15,934 bases of DNA from an uncultured Eubacteriales bacterium (GCA_900321595.1 ONWP01000228.1:1-15934), one strand, 5' to 3'. Positions 1-7,893 are shown, counted from the first letter of the stretch. Notes: generated by a model from the letters alone, not told the origin. Numbers and translations are program-made.

Positions 1-411
1 AACGACCCGGAGGCGTACCTTTCCGGCGCACGCTGGGAGGCTGCCGGCGGCGGACCGTTTCTCGTCTCTCATCACTGGGGCGAGCCGCTGTTCGGCTACT
101 ACTTCCAGACGGACCGGTGGGTGCTCTCGCGGCATTGCCAGCTGCTCACGGACGCGGGCGTTGATTTCATCGTGTTCGACACCACCAACAACGACATCTA
201 TTACGACCGGCTTCTGGCGCTCCTGGACGTCTGGTACGGCTATTACATGGACGGCTGGCCCGTGCCCAAACTCGCCTTTTACACCCACACCGATTCCGGC
301 AAGCGGATGAACGAGATCTACGACACGTATTATAACAACGGCGCGCGTCAGCGGGATCCCGCGCAAGCAGCAGAAGCGAGGGGCTGCGATCCGTCCCGCT
401 GCCGCGGTTGA
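1..411 (+). pseudogene. Truncated glycoside hydrolase (GH71/99-like), 5' end outside window
   Basis: Frame 1 is open from base 1 to TGA at 409-411 with no start inside the window, so the gene enters from the left. The readable protein resembles the catalytic (beta/alpha)-barrel part of GH71/99-like carbohydrate hydrolases of Clostridia: a HHWGEPLFGYY stretch near 79-111, then DAGVDFIVFDTTN (about 151-189) and a VPKLAFYT strand (about 265-288). Family-like sequence stops near DTYYNNG (about 322-342). The remaining ~22 residues are Arg/Ala/Gly-rich and do not look like the expected continuation of the barrel, so the 3' part of the gene appears deleted. A 12-bp palindrome lies right after the break. 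The enzyme would cleave or act on a glycan, but as it stands it is probably inactive. Family assignment is by memory of similar proteins and is moderate; the truncation is the more secure observation. Confidence 0.6.
351..362. repeat. 12-bp perfect palindrome at GH gene breakpoint
   Basis: GCGGGATCCCGC is a perfect palindrome placed within about 10 bases of the point where the glycoside-hydrolase similarity ends. It may be a footprint of the rearrangement or chance in GC-rich DNA; no function is assigned. Confidence 0.35.
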
Positions 412-433
412 AACAGCCGCGATACAGACGAAC

Positions 434-456
434 GCACCCTCCGTCTCGGGGGGTGC
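434..456 (+). terminator. Terminator-like hairpin between GH remnant and TIR gene
   Basis: GCACCCTCC (434-442) pairs with GGGGGGTGC (448-456), with one T-G wobble and a 5-base loop; GAA/TTC can extend the stem outside one mismatch. Only a weak GTTTT run follows about 14 bases later (470-474), so termination is likely but not strong. The stretch 412-564 otherwise holds no gene and no convincing -35/-10 pair that I can see. Confidence 0.45.
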
Positions 457-564
457 ATTCGATCGGCGGGTTTTGGTAACGGTTGTTTTGAGCGCTCGCC
501 CCGGTCTCGTGACAGCGAGTCGGCGCCGGGCGGTAAAGAAAAACAGAAAGCAGGTTAAGCACAT

Positions 565-1521
565 ATGAAAGTTCTGGTCATTTACGACAGCGAATGCAGA
601 AGCCAGGTTGAAACGCTTCGAAAGGAGATTGCTGACAAATTCAAAGGAACGACAGTCCTTCGTATGAATTCCAGGGATCGAAACAACAAAAAAATCCGGA
701 TAAAACACGCGTGGCATCGTGACGCCGTGAAAATGATAAAGCTTGCGGATATGATCGTGTATGCTGTCAGTACACATTCCGCAAAAAACAAAAATGTCAA
801 TTGGGAGATCAAAAAAGCGCTGGCCTACGACAAATTTATTGTTTGTCTGCGGGTGGATGCGGGAAAAAAGCTTGATAAAACGGATGAATCACTCAGCGAA
901 CTGTTGAGTGAGCAGCTGTTTGAAATAGATAAAACGACGAAGGAAAAACACTGTCTTGCGGAGATCGTAGAGGATAAAGCGGCGCTGTATTCCATTATCG
1001 ACGGGTTCGATAAAGATACGTATATTCCGTTGTTCAACAATAACGTGGGGGTTGGCGTTGATATATTGCTGGAGCAGTACAAACTGTTTTCTGAGAGCGC
1101 GGAAGCATTAGTGACCCGGCGGCAGAATGTGAACAGTTTTTACATCTCAGCGAATACGGCGCTGATTACGATCGGAGCGACGGTGTTTGCATTGAATGAC
1201 AACGATAATCTTTTGTTGAAATTGATCATTGTGATCGTGTTGTCGATCCCGGGAATCTTTTTGAATCTGTCATGGCGGGGAATCCTGAAATCATACTTTA
1301 TTAACAACAAGGGAAAGCTTAAGATTCTGAGTATGATTGAAAAACGTCTTGCGGCTTCCCTGTATGACGCGGAATGGAAAGCCATGAAGAACAGGTACAG
1401 TAAAGAACGATACATTTCTTTTACCGACCGGGAGAAAAGACTGCCGATCATTTTTATCGGGATCTACGGCTTGTTTATTCTCACTGCGATCGTCTTAATT
1501 GTCTTCATTCGATTGAAATAA
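565..1521 (+). CDS. TIR-like domain fused to RipA/8xMP-like membrane domain; putative defence effector
   Basis: This 318-residue protein has two parts. Residues 1-98 look like a TIR/TIR-like fold: strand KVLVIYDS at the start, ADMIVYAVST (61-70), then NWEIKKALAYDKFIVCL (79-95), the position where TIR NADases carry a W-x-x-E or WE catalytic glutamate; E81 is the candidate. Residues 165-318 resemble the RipA family octameric membrane protein domain: an EQYKLFSESAEALVTRRQNVNSF-type helix (170-192), membrane spans about 190-209, 214-235 and 293-315, and the family-like loop with NKGKLKILSMIEKRL (248-262), AEW and SFTDREKRLP (285-294). TIR domains in bacteria commonly cleave NAD+ or make cyclic ADP-ribose signals in phage defence; a membrane partner suggests a bilayer-located effector. 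GC is roughly 35-47% in lines counted by eye against about 65% next door, and the ribosome site (AGCAGG, 549-554) is weak, both suggesting transfer. No sensor or partner gene adjoins. Domain calls are by eye. Confidence 0.72.
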   Translation: MKVLVIYDSECRSQVETLRKEIADKFKGTTVLRMNSRDRNNKKIRIKHAWHRDAVKMIKLADMIVYAVSTHSAKNKNVNWEIKKALAYDKFIVCLRVDAGKKLDKTDESLSELLSEQLFEIDKTTKEKHCLAEIVEDKAALYSIIDGFDKDTYIPLFNNNVGVGVDILLEQYKLFSESAEALVTRRQNVNSFYISANTALITIGATVFALNDNDNLLLKLIIVIVLSIPGIFLNLSWRGILKSYFINNKGKLKILSMIEKRLAASLYDAEWKAMKNRYSKERYISFTDREKRLPIIFIGIYGLFILTAIVLIVFIRLK

Positions 1522-2166
1522 CGAAACGGGTTCCGCCGATATCCCGTTCATCACCCGGGCGAAGGCGTTCGCGGTACGAAGGTCGGGTTCCCTGAAGTGG
1601 CCGCCCGCATTCCACTCGAGCGTGCAGGCGACGCCGCGTTCGGTCAGGATGTCCCGCGTTTCCCGGATCCGGTCCGCGACGGTCGCCATGACGGGATTGC
1701 GCGTTTTCGCCTCCTTGTCGCCGAGGCTCAGGCAGACCCGGTTCGCGCGGACGCCGCTCTCGCGCAGATATTCCGTGAAGCCGGGGAACCAGACGGACGG
1801 CGAAGCGGCCGCCACGCCGGCGAACCGGTCCGTCTGTCCGGCGGCCCAGAGCGCGAAAAGTCCCGCGAGGGAGTAGCCGCCGACCAGATACGTCTTCGCC
1901 GGATCTTTGCAGATCGCCAGCACGCGCGCGAGCGTTTCCGCCGCGCGGCCGCCGAACGCCTCGCTGCCGAAGACGGCGGGCGCCGGCCAGGGCGACAGAT
2001 CCCGGTTCCAGTCTTCAACGACGACGGCGGTCAGGCAGAAATCGACCGCCGTCCGCGCCCGGATCAGCGCGTATTCCCGTTCTGTTTCACGCGCTTCACG
2101 CGCGTCGGTCGGCCGGATCAGGACGACGGAAGCGTCCGCTTCATCGTAAACGAGCGTATCGTTCAT
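1495..2166 (-). CDS. Alpha/beta-hydrolase esterase (putative esterase D/Fes-like)
   Basis: A 223-residue cytoplasmic serine hydrolase. The nucleophile elbow is GYSLAG with S99 (residues 97-102), followed by LFALWAAG, FAGVAAASPSVWF, a likely acid D150 in LSLGDKE, and H190 in NAGGHF; this order and the ASPSVWF strand match the PF00756 putative esterase family (enterochelin/S-formylglutathione-type esterases). It hydrolyses some ester, but the substrate cannot be read. The start ATG at 2166 is preferred over an upstream in-frame ATG at 2274 because an AGAGGA ribosome site lies just upstream and the promoter lies between the two. The protein has no signal peptide. The last nine codons (SLFQSNEDN) lie inside the convergent TIR gene, so the natural C-terminus may have been replaced; the catalytic residues are all retained. 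Confidence 0.8.
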   Translation of the reverse strand: MNDTLVYDEADASVVLIRPTDAREARETEREYALIRARTAVDFCLTAVVVEDWNRDLSPWPAPAVFGSEAFGGRAAETLARVLAICKDPAKTYLVGGYSLAGLFALWAAGQTDRFAGVAAASPSVWFPGFTEYLRESGVRANRVCLSLGDKEAKTRNPVMATVADRIRETRDILTERGVACTLEWNAGGHFREPDLRTANAFARVMNGISAEPVSLFQSNEDN

Positions 2167-2200
2167 AGGCAGGTCCTCTTTTTTTGCTCTTTTTCCTCTG

Positions 2201-2206
2201 ATTATA
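2201..2206 (-). promoter_or_regulatory. Extended -10 promoter of the esterase gene
   Basis: On the minus strand TG-C-TATAAT forms a perfect extended -10 about 35 bases upstream of the esterase ATG. No good -35 hexamer is seen at 16-18 bases, which is normal for extended -10 promoters. Confidence 0.65.
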
Positions 2207-2257
2207 GCATACAAACGGCGAAAATGCCACGAAAAACGGACGTTTCGGGTTTTTGTC

Positions 2258-2286
2258 TTGCGAAAACCTCCCAACGATGATACAAT
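2258..2286 (+). promoter_or_regulatory. Sigma-A promoter of the ABC transporter operon
   Basis: TTGCGA (2258-2263), a 17-base spacer, and TACAAT (2281-2286) make a plausible housekeeping promoter. It is divergent from the esterase promoter, about 50 bases away, so the two could share an operator. Confidence 0.6.
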
Positions 2287-2315
2287 TTTGACGAACGAGA
2301 GAAGGGGGCCGCTCT

Positions 2316-2447
2316 ATGAAAAATTCGGCAACGATCAGGGCGTGTCTGACGCCGGGAGGCTTGTCCCGGCCGGCGCTGCTCGGAGAAGACGGGATCTATA
2401 CTGATAAACGAAATGACGAAGGAGGGTGCACGGATGCGCAGCCATAA
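2316..2447 (+). CDS. Possible 43-aa leader ORF overlapping the transporter start
   Basis: ATG at 2316 follows a GAAGGGGG ribosome site (about 2301-2308) and opens a 43-codon frame that ends at TAA 2445-2447, 14 bases inside the transporter gene in another frame. The peptide (MKNSATIRACLTPGG at its start) has no recognised domain. Its position right after the promoter and its overlap with the next start are what a translationally coupled leader peptide would show, but the frame is short and could be chance. No attenuator hairpin with a T-run is visible between it and the main gene. Confidence 0.35.
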   Translation: MKNSATIRACLTPGGLSRPALLGEDGIYTDKRNDEGGCTDAQP

Positions 2448-4716
2448 AACACGAAAGACGGCGCTGTTCGTCTGTCTCGCGTGGATCCTGCTGGGGGCGA
2501 TCCTCCTGCCGACGCAGGCGTTCGCCGCAAAAACGGACGCGGAGTCGGTCCGCTGGCAGGACTACAACGGGAAGAAGCTCGGCGTTCTGGTCGGCGCGCT
2601 GATGGAGGACGCGGCGAAGAAATACTTTCCGGACAGCGAGCATCTGCTGTTCAACAGCTATCCGGACTGCGTCACCGCACTGCTTGCCGGCAAGATCGAC
2701 GCCTTTCTGGGCGACGAGCCGGGGATGAAGGCCCTGCACGCCGAACAGCCGGAGATCGATTATATTCACGACAGTATCGCCGAGAACAACTACAGCTTCG
2801 CGTTCCGCAAAAACGATCCGAAAAGCACCGCGCTCTGCGAGGAGCTCAACGCGTTCCTTGCCCAGAGCTATAAAGATGGCACGATGGATGAGCTGAACGA
2901 GATCTGGCTCGGAAAGGATGAGTCGAAAAAGGTTGTGGACATGTCCGACCTCACCGGCGAAAACGGCAAGATCCGCGTCGTGACGACCTCCACGGATATG
3001 CCGTTCTCCTATATCAAGGACGGTAAAAACGTCGGCTACGACATAGACCTCGTCGTGCGTTTCTGCCGGAGCAGAGGTTACGCGCTGGAGCTCGGCGACG
3101 TGGATTTTGCGGGCCGGATCCCGGCGGTGCAGTCCGGAAAATACGATTTTTCCACGGACATGAATGTGACGCCTGAGCGCGAGGAGCAGGTGCTGTTCTG
3201 CGACCCGACGAGCCATGGTGACATCGTGCTGGCTGTCCGCGCGTCGGATCTCGCGTCCGCGGCGCCCGTGACCGCGGTCAAAAACGTGGATGATCTCGCC
3301 GGCAAACGGATCGGCGTGATCACCGGCGCGATCCATGATTCGCTCGTGGCGAAGCGTCTGCCGACGGCGGAGATCGTCTACTTCAACGCGCATGCCGATA
3401 TGTCGCAGGCGTTGAAGGCAGGCAGGATCGACGCGTTCGTCACACCCGCCTCCATGGCGACGTTCATGCGGTACTCCGACGAAACGCTTACCTGGCTGGA
3501 TGAGCATCTGCTCGACGCTGAGCTGGGGTTCGCCTTCGCGAAGACAGACGAGGGCAGGGCGCTCGGCGACCGGTTCAGCGGTTACATCCAAACGCTTCTC
3601 AAAAACGGCGGGATCGATTCCCTGCGTGAGAAATGGTTCAGCCCGGAGGAATCCGGGAAGGAGATGCCGGACTACGCTTCGCTTCCGGATACCAACGGCA
3701 CGCTTCGCATGGCGACCGCGGCCACGCAGATGCCGTTTTCCTATGTCCGGGATCAGATGATCGTCGGCTTCGAAATCGAGCTGGCCGCCGGATTCTGCGC
3801 GGAGAACGGATACCGTCTGCAGGTGGAGCAGATGAATTTCGACGGGATCCTCGCCGCGGTGCAGAGCGGGAAATGCGACTTCGCCGGGTCGTGTCTGGCT
3901 GTCACGCCGGAGCGGCAGGAGAGCGTATATTTTTCGGATTCGCATTACGCTGAAAGCGTCGTCTTCGTGGTGCAGGATCCGTCTGCCGGAAACGGCTCGT
4001 TCCTGTCCGGCATCCGCGACAGCTTTGAGAAGACGTTTCTGCGCGAGCATCGCTGGCTGCTGTTCCTGCAGGGCATCGGCACGACGCTGCTGATCACGGC
4101 GCTGTCCGTCGTCTTCGGCACGCTGCTGGGCTTCTTCCTGTTCATGCTTTGCCGCAACGGAAATCGCGCGGCGAACACGATCACGCGATTCTGTGTGCGG
4201 CTGGTGCAGGGTATGCCGGTTGTCGTACTGCTGATGATCCTCTACTACATCATATTCGGCAGGGTCGCGATCTCCGGGACGGCAGTGTCGGTCATCGGTT
4301 TCACGCTGGTCTTCGGCGCGGCGGTCTACGGGATGATCAAGGCCGGCGTCGGCGCGGTGGACGGCGGGCAGCTCGAAGCAGCCTATACGCTCGGCTACAC
4401 GAACCGCAGGGCCTTCTTCCGCGTGATACTGCCGCAGGCGCTGCCGCACTTCATGCCCGCGTACAAGGGCGAGATCACATCGCTCATCAAGGCGACCGCC
4501 ATCGTGGGCTACGTCGCCGTGCAGGATCTGACGAAGGTCGGCGACATCGTGCGCAGCCGCACCTATGAGGCCTTCTTCCCGCTGATCGCCGTGGCGGTGA
4601 TCTACTTTATCCTCGCGGCGGTGCTGACGTTCCTCGTAAAACGGATCGAGCTGCGGATCGATCCGCGCCGCAGACCGCCGGAGAAGATCCTGAAGGGGGT
4701 GCGTACCGATGATTGA
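2434..4716 (+). CDS. Amino-acid ABC transporter: two tandem substrate-binding modules fused to permease
   Basis: A 760-residue fusion of binding protein and membrane permease for polar amino acid-type import. Residues 1-32 are a signal peptide/anchor (KTRK, then a hydrophobic run ending TQAFAA). Two homologous binding modules follow: about 41-284 and 285-515. Each is in the order lobe II, return segment ending in (N)EIWLG or REKWFS, then lobe I (MPFSY-KDG, VG(Y/F)(D/E)I(D/E)L, AVQSGK-DF, VTPER), that is, a circularly permuted type 2 periplasmic-binding fold. The permease spans 540-740 with several TM helices and the EAA loop ([23 protein letters not shown], 647-669) that docks the ATPase; this is the HisM/GlnP type. 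The start at 2434 is chosen over 2413 because GGAGG (2421-2425) sits 8 bases upstream. It overlaps the ATPase gene by 8 bases, so the two are co-translated. The exact substrate is unknown. Confidence 0.88.
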   Translation: MRSHKTRKTALFVCLAWILLGAILLPTQAFAAKTDAESVRWQDYNGKKLGVLVGALMEDAAKKYFPDSEHLLFNSYPDCVTALLAGKIDAFLGDEPGMKALHAEQPEIDYIHDSIAENNYSFAFRKNDPKSTALCEELNAFLAQSYKDGTMDELNEIWLGKDESKKVVDMSDLTGENGKIRVVTTSTDMPFSYIKDGKNVGYDIDLVVRFCRSRGYALELGDVDFAGRIPAVQSGKYDFSTDMNVTPEREEQVLFCDPTSHGDIVLAVRASDLASAAPVTAVKNVDDLAGKRIGVITGAIHDSLVAKRLPTAEIVYFNAHADMSQALKAGRIDAFVTPASMATFMRYSDETLTWLDEHLLDAELGFAFAKTDEGRALGDRFSGYIQTLLKNGGIDSLREKWFSPEESGKEMPDYASLPDTNGTLRMATAATQMPFSYVRDQMIVGFEIELAAGFCAENGYRLQVEQMNFDGILAAVQSGKCDFAGSCLAVTPERQESVYFSDSHYAESVVFVVQDPSAGNGSFLSGIRDSFEKTFLREHRWLLFLQGIGTTLLITALSVVFGTLLGFFLFMLCRNGNRAANTITRFCVRLVQGMPVVVLLMILYYIIFGRVAISGTAVSVIGFTLVFGAAVYGMIKAGVGAVDGGQLEAAYTLGYTNRRAFFRVILPQALPHFMPAYKGEITSLIKATAIVGYVAVQDLTKVGDIVRSRTYEAFFPLIAVAVIYFILAAVLTFLVKRIELRIDPRRRPPEKILKGVRTDD
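2554..3978 (+). repeat. Internal tandem duplication of binding module (period 244 residues / 732 bp)
   Basis: Within the transporter protein, YNGKKLGV (44-51) matches LAGKRIGV (288-295) and MPFSYIKDG (189-197) matches MPFSYVRDQ (433-441). Both pairs are offset by exactly 244 residues, showing two colinear, diverged copies without net indels between the anchors. The DNA copies are no longer near-identical, so the duplication is old. Confidence 0.8.
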
Positions 4717-5803
4717 GCTGATCCATCTCGAGAAAAAATATGAAAACGCCGAGCCGCTTAAGGACGTGAACGCGGTCATTCGCGACGGCGACGTCATCTC
4801 TGTGATCGGACCGTCCGGCACGGGCAAATCCACGCTGCTGCGCTGCATCAATATGCTTGAAAGACCCACCGGCGGGCAGATCCTGCTCGACGGCACGGAC
4901 ATCACAGCCCCGAAGTACGACCTGACGCAGGCGCGCCGCAAGATGGGCATGGTCTTTCAGTCCTTCAACCTGTTCAGCCATCTGACGGTCATCGAGAATC
5001 TGATGCTCGCGCCGATGGATATCCTGAAAAAATCGAAGCAGGAGGCCTACGATACCGGCATGGCGCTTCTGCGCCGCGTGGGGCTCGCGGGGCGTGAGCT
5101 CCAGTATCCCGAGGCGCTTTCCGGCGGACAGAAGCAGCGCGTCGCCATCGCGCGAACGCTGGCGATGGAGCCCGAAGTGATCCTGCTCGACGAGCCGACC
5201 AGCGCGCTCGACCCCAACATGGTGGGCGAGGTGCAGGCGGTGATCCGTGATCTGGCCGCGGAAGGCCGGACGATGATGATCGTCACACATGAGATGCGCT
5301 TCGCGCGCGCCATCAGCAACCGCGTATTCTATATGGATCAGGGCGGCATCTATGAGGACGGCACGCCCGCGCAGATATTCGACGATCCGCAGCGGGAGCT
5401 GACCCGGCGCTTTGTGCGCAGGCTCAGGGTGCTTGAGCTGACGATCGACAGCCGCGATTTCGACTTCCTGGACGCCGGCACGCAGATCGACCGCTACTGT
5501 ATGCAGAACGATATGGCGCCGAAGGATAAATACCGCGTGCGCCTTGTGATCGAGGAGCTGGCGCAGCAGATCCTGCTGCCTCGGATGAACGAGCCGCAGA
5601 TCCACGTGCAGATCGAGCATTCCGCGCAGGAGCAGACCACGAGCGTCACCGTCGAGTACGGCGGCGGGCGGTTCGATCTGAACGACACGGAAAACGACCT
5701 GTCGCTGCTGGTGCTGAAAAGCGCCGCGCAGTCGATCCGGTATCAGTTTGACCCGGCGCAGGCGCTGCCGAACCGGGCGGAGATCCGTCTCAAAAACGGT
5801 TGA
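4709..5803 (+). CDS. Amino-acid ABC transporter ATPase with GHKL-like C-terminal extension
   Basis: The 364-residue nucleotide-binding subunit powers the preceding permease from the cytoplasmic face. Walker A is GPSGTGKS (34-41), Q-loop Q84, signature LSGGQ (137-141), Walker B VILLDE (157-162) and switch H194 in VTHEM; the GlnQ/HisP-like core ends near residue 238. About 120 further residues (245-364) follow, beyond the usual 240-250 residue length. They contain [18 protein letters not shown] (272-289) and [13 protein letters not shown] (313-325), then [16 protein letters not shown], a pattern like a degenerate GHKL/anti-sigma-type ATPase domain; the canonical N-box asparagine is a Q or absent and the D-x-G-x-G is E-Y-G-G-G. 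This may be a regulatory domain. The gene starts inside the permease stop (ATGATTGA) with a GGGGG ribosome site just upstream. Confidence 0.9.
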   Translation: MIELIHLEKKYENAEPLKDVNAVIRDGDVISVIGPSGTGKSTLLRCINMLERPTGGQILLDGTDITAPKYDLTQARRKMGMVFQSFNLFSHLTVIENLMLAPMDILKKSKQEAYDTGMALLRRVGLAGRELQYPEALSGGQKQRVAIARTLAMEPEVILLDEPTSALDPNMVGEVQAVIRDLAAEGRTMMIVTHEMRFARAISNRVFYMDQGGIYEDGTPAQIFDDPQRELTRRFVRRLRVLELTIDSRDFDFLDAGTQIDRYCMQNDMAPKDKYRVRLVIEELAQQILLPRMNEPQIHVQIEHSAQEQTTSVTVEYGGGRFDLNDTENDLSLLVLKSAAQSIRYQFDPAQALPNRAEIRLKNG

Positions 5804-5808
5804 CGCGC

Positions 5809-6185
5809 ATGGACGAGCTGGTTCTGTATCATACCGGGTTTTCACTGCTGCCCGCGCCGGACGTGTGCGAGAGCCGGACTGCGACGTGATCGTCGCGCCC
5901 ATCGCGAACGACACGATCTACGACACCTGGGGCGTGCTCACAAGCGGCCTCGTATCGCCGGAGACGGCGCTGCGGCTGCTGGCGGCGGGGCCTGCCTACA
6001 CGCAGGTCGCGCTCCGGACGGATCGCGCCGCGGCGCATCTGCGGTTCCTGGGCGCGGAGCCGCTGCCGGAAGCGGAGATCCTCGCCGGACGAGATCTTCA
6101 GCGGCAGGAGGAAATCGCCTATCAGGCGGAGTTCCTGTCGCTTTTGCGGGAGCACTCGCCGGAGGCGGTTTCGAGCCTGGAATAG
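5809..6185 (+). pseudogene. Broken DUF3990 gene (internal deletion and frameshift)
   Basis: ATG at 5809, only five bases after the ATPase stop, opens MDELVLYHTGF, which looks like the N-terminus of DUF3990 proteins (LYHGS... then a DFG-x-GFY-LT block). That frame ends at TGA 5887-5889. From 5874 the next frame reads PDCDVIVAPIANDTIYDTWGVL and continues to TAG 6183-6185, matching the DUF3990 C-terminal part (Y-DVVIGP-IAND). The central DFGxGFYLT segment and roughly 80 residues are missing, and the two parts are in different frames. So this looks like a gene decayed by one internal deletion. DUF3990 proteins are related to ADP-ribosyltransferase-like folds; the lost centre would make it inactive. 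The downstream half has no obvious start of its own. It may be co-transcribed with the ABC operon as a relic. Confidence 0.6.
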
Positions 6186-6218
6186 CGTGCGCCTCCTCCG
6201 CTTTCTTTGATATGATTC

Positions 6219-6250
6219 GGCGCCGGCTTGACCGGCGCCTGTTCTTTTTC
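6219..6250 (+). terminator. Rho-independent terminator after the ABC operon
   Basis: A perfect 8-bp stem, GGCGCCGG (6219-6226) with CCGGCGCC (6232-6239), has a 5-base loop and is followed by TGTTCTTTTT. The T-rich side is on the plus strand, so it ends the ABC/DUF3990 transcript. The minus-strand operon that ends at 6306 has no equally clear terminator of its own here. Confidence 0.85.
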
Positions 6251-6305
6251 GCGCTTCAGGAGCGGGAGGTCCGCGCAGACGGACGGGATCCCGACAAACG
6301 GGAAT

Positions 6306-7148
6306 CTACGATTGATTTTGAGCTGCTTCCTGTGCTTCCGTTTTTCTGTACAGCTTCACAGCGATGAATACAATGGAAACAGTCCACAGAGCGGCCCAGA
6401 CCTCGACCGACCACAGCGGAAGAACGCCTTTCTGATACAGCGCGGGAAAGGTATCCGCCAGCATATGCAGCAGGATCGCGCCCGGCAGACAGACCTTTTT
6501 TGCGCCTACAACACCGTAATACACGATGACTGTCAGCCCGATATGAATGCCCATCGCGAACAGCCGCTCCATGACGTTCATCGCCATCATCCCGTAATCA
6601 AACGAGACGGCAGCCTGAACGGTCGGAAGCGCGGCGGAGGCCGTTTCCGGCGTGATCTTCAGGGTGTTCAGCGCGCTTTCGACGTCACCTGCGGAGAACA
6701 CGATCGCGATGACGAGGGAAAAGATCATGGACGGCAGGATGACGGCGAGCGCCTCGATCCCGCCGTGACCGATCCCGTACAGGACCGCGTTTTCCCGGGT
6801 GCGGTTCTTTTTCATGATGTACTTCAGCACGATATGCCTTCCGCACTCCTCAAAGACGCCCGCCGCAAGCGTACCGTAGAGCACGAACGCGGCGGTGTTC
6901 CCGTTGATGAAGCGGGAAACCGGATTGTCCGCCAGGATGCAGAGATAGTGCATGCCGAGCTCCAGCACCCGGGCGGAAACGAGAAATCCGGCGGCGCCCG
7001 CGATGAGCCAGCTGAGCTTTGTTTGCCCTTTATGTTTCCTACGCCAATAGATCAAGAATGCGACAGGGATCGCGGTCATCAGAACGACTGTGACGACAAG
7101 CGCCGGGATACTGCTCCTTGCGACGACGATATTTTCAAATTCTGTCAT
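6306..7148 (-). CDS. YhfC-family intramembrane metalloprotease-like protein
   Basis: A 280-residue polytopic membrane protein of the YhfC family (PF10086), which is grouped with CPBP/Abi-like intramembrane metalloproteases. Conserved polar motifs lie inside hydrophobic segments: GVFEECGRH (97-105, EE then R), GIGHGGIEA (125-133, H128 and E132), GIHIG (H202) and HMLAD (228-232). These are the likely metal-binding or catalytic residues. About seven or eight TM segments are visible and there is no cleavable signal. It starts inside the MerR gene stop by a 4-base ATGA overlap, with a GGGGAGG ribosome site about 9 bases upstream, so it is coupled to the regulator. Its substrate is unknown; the pairing with a membrane-spanning MerR protein suggests that it might act on that regulator or respond to the same stress, which is inference. 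Confidence 0.85.
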   Translation of the reverse strand: MTEFENIVVARSSIPALVVTVVLMTAIPVAFLIYWRRKHKGQTKLSWLIAGAAGFLVSARVLELGMHYLCILADNPVSRFINGNTAAFVLYGTLAAGVFEECGRHIVLKYIMKKNRTRENAVLYGIGHGGIEALAVILPSMIFSLVIAIVFSAGDVESALNTLKITPETASAALPTVQAAVSFDYGMMAMNVMERLFAMGIHIGLTVIVYYGVVGAKKVCLPGAILLHMLADTFPALYQKGVLPLWSVEVWAALWTVSIVFIAVKLYRKTEAQEAAQNQS

Positions 7149-7870
7149 TTTTCATCGCCTCCCCAGACTTCCACACAGAAGCCCTTGTGTCCGCAGGCGG
7201 TGCAGGTCAGCTTGCGCGCGGTCGGCGTGTGATTTGCCCAGAAGGCCTCCTTCAGGACCGGACGGAACACCGCATGGCATTCCGGGCAGATATATTTCAC
7301 GTGATTGAAGTAGTACCGGCTGACCAGCGTGCCCCAGACGGCGGCGACAAGCACCCAGACGGCGAACGGCCACCAGACGCTTCTGACGATCCAGAAAATG
7401 ACGGAAAAACATTGCAGCGCCGTGACCGGCAGTCCGGTCAGGATCATCATCAGACGCATTCTTTTCAGTTTTTTCCTGCCTTCCATATAAACGGCTATGT
7501 CACCGATGGATTCGAGGGAGAATGTCGCCCGGCTTTTCAGCCCGTTTTTCAGCTCGCGCAGCTTTTCGAGCTTTTCCTCTCTGTCGGCGATCTCATCCGA
7601 AAGGGTTTTTTCCTGTTGTTCGATCAGCAATGAGATCACCTTCTCGGGGTGCTCTTCCTGCAGGATCTGAGAAATGGCGTCGATCGGAAGCCCCAGATTC
7701 CGCAGAAAGCAGATGATCTTCATCCGGCGCACGTCGTCCTCGCTGTACAAGCGTCGTCCGCCTTCGGAAAGCCCGCTCGGGATCAGGATGCCCCTGGTAT
7801 CATAGTACTGAACCGTCCGCACCGTCACGCCGCAGAGCTTCGCGACGTCTCCCGTCGTGTATTTTGACAC
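7148..7870 (-). CDS. MerR-family regulator with two TM segments and C-terminal zinc ribbon
   Basis: A 241-residue protein with the order DNA-binding, coiled coil, membrane, zinc ribbon. Residues 1-70 are a MerR winged helix-turn-helix (TTGDVAKLCGVTVRTVQYYD, EGGRRLYSEDDVRRM). Residues 71-112 form a charged coiled coil that dimerises. Two hydrophobic segments follow (about 140-162 and 165-184), then a zinc ribbon with CPEC (195-198) and CTAC (223-226). Start: GTG at 7870 with AAGGAGG 8 bases upstream is chosen; an upstream ATG at 7924 would place the operator inside the gene. The coding end stops just before the stop codon 7145-7147, which overlaps yhfC. MerR proteins twist an over-long promoter spacer; here the membrane part may sense the envelope or anchor the protein. 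The ligand is unknown. Confidence 0.88.
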
Positions 7871-7893
7871 AGCGTTCACCTCCTTACGCGTGC

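Noticed and set aside
1525..1548. AACGGG/CCCGTT inverted repeat after the TIR gene, as a terminator
   Set aside because: The stem is short with a 12-base loop and no T-run follows on either strand.
1597..2280. A 227-codon plus-strand frame
   Set aside because: Antisense to the esterase with its GYSLAG/D/H triad.
2335..4950. An 871-codon open frame on the minus strand
   Set aside because: It lies antisense to the transporter fusion, is rich in Arg/His/Asp as expected from the complement of GC-biased codons, and shows no recognisable domain; the plus-strand gene has clear motifs and a ribosome site.
4607..5914. A 435-codon minus-strand frame across the ABC ATPase
   Set aside because: Antisense of a gene with all Walker and signature motifs; low-information composition.
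6228..7232. A 334-codon plus-strand frame
   Set aside because: Antisense to the YhfC gene, which carries conserved HGG/EE/HMLAD motifs and starts in a coupled operon.
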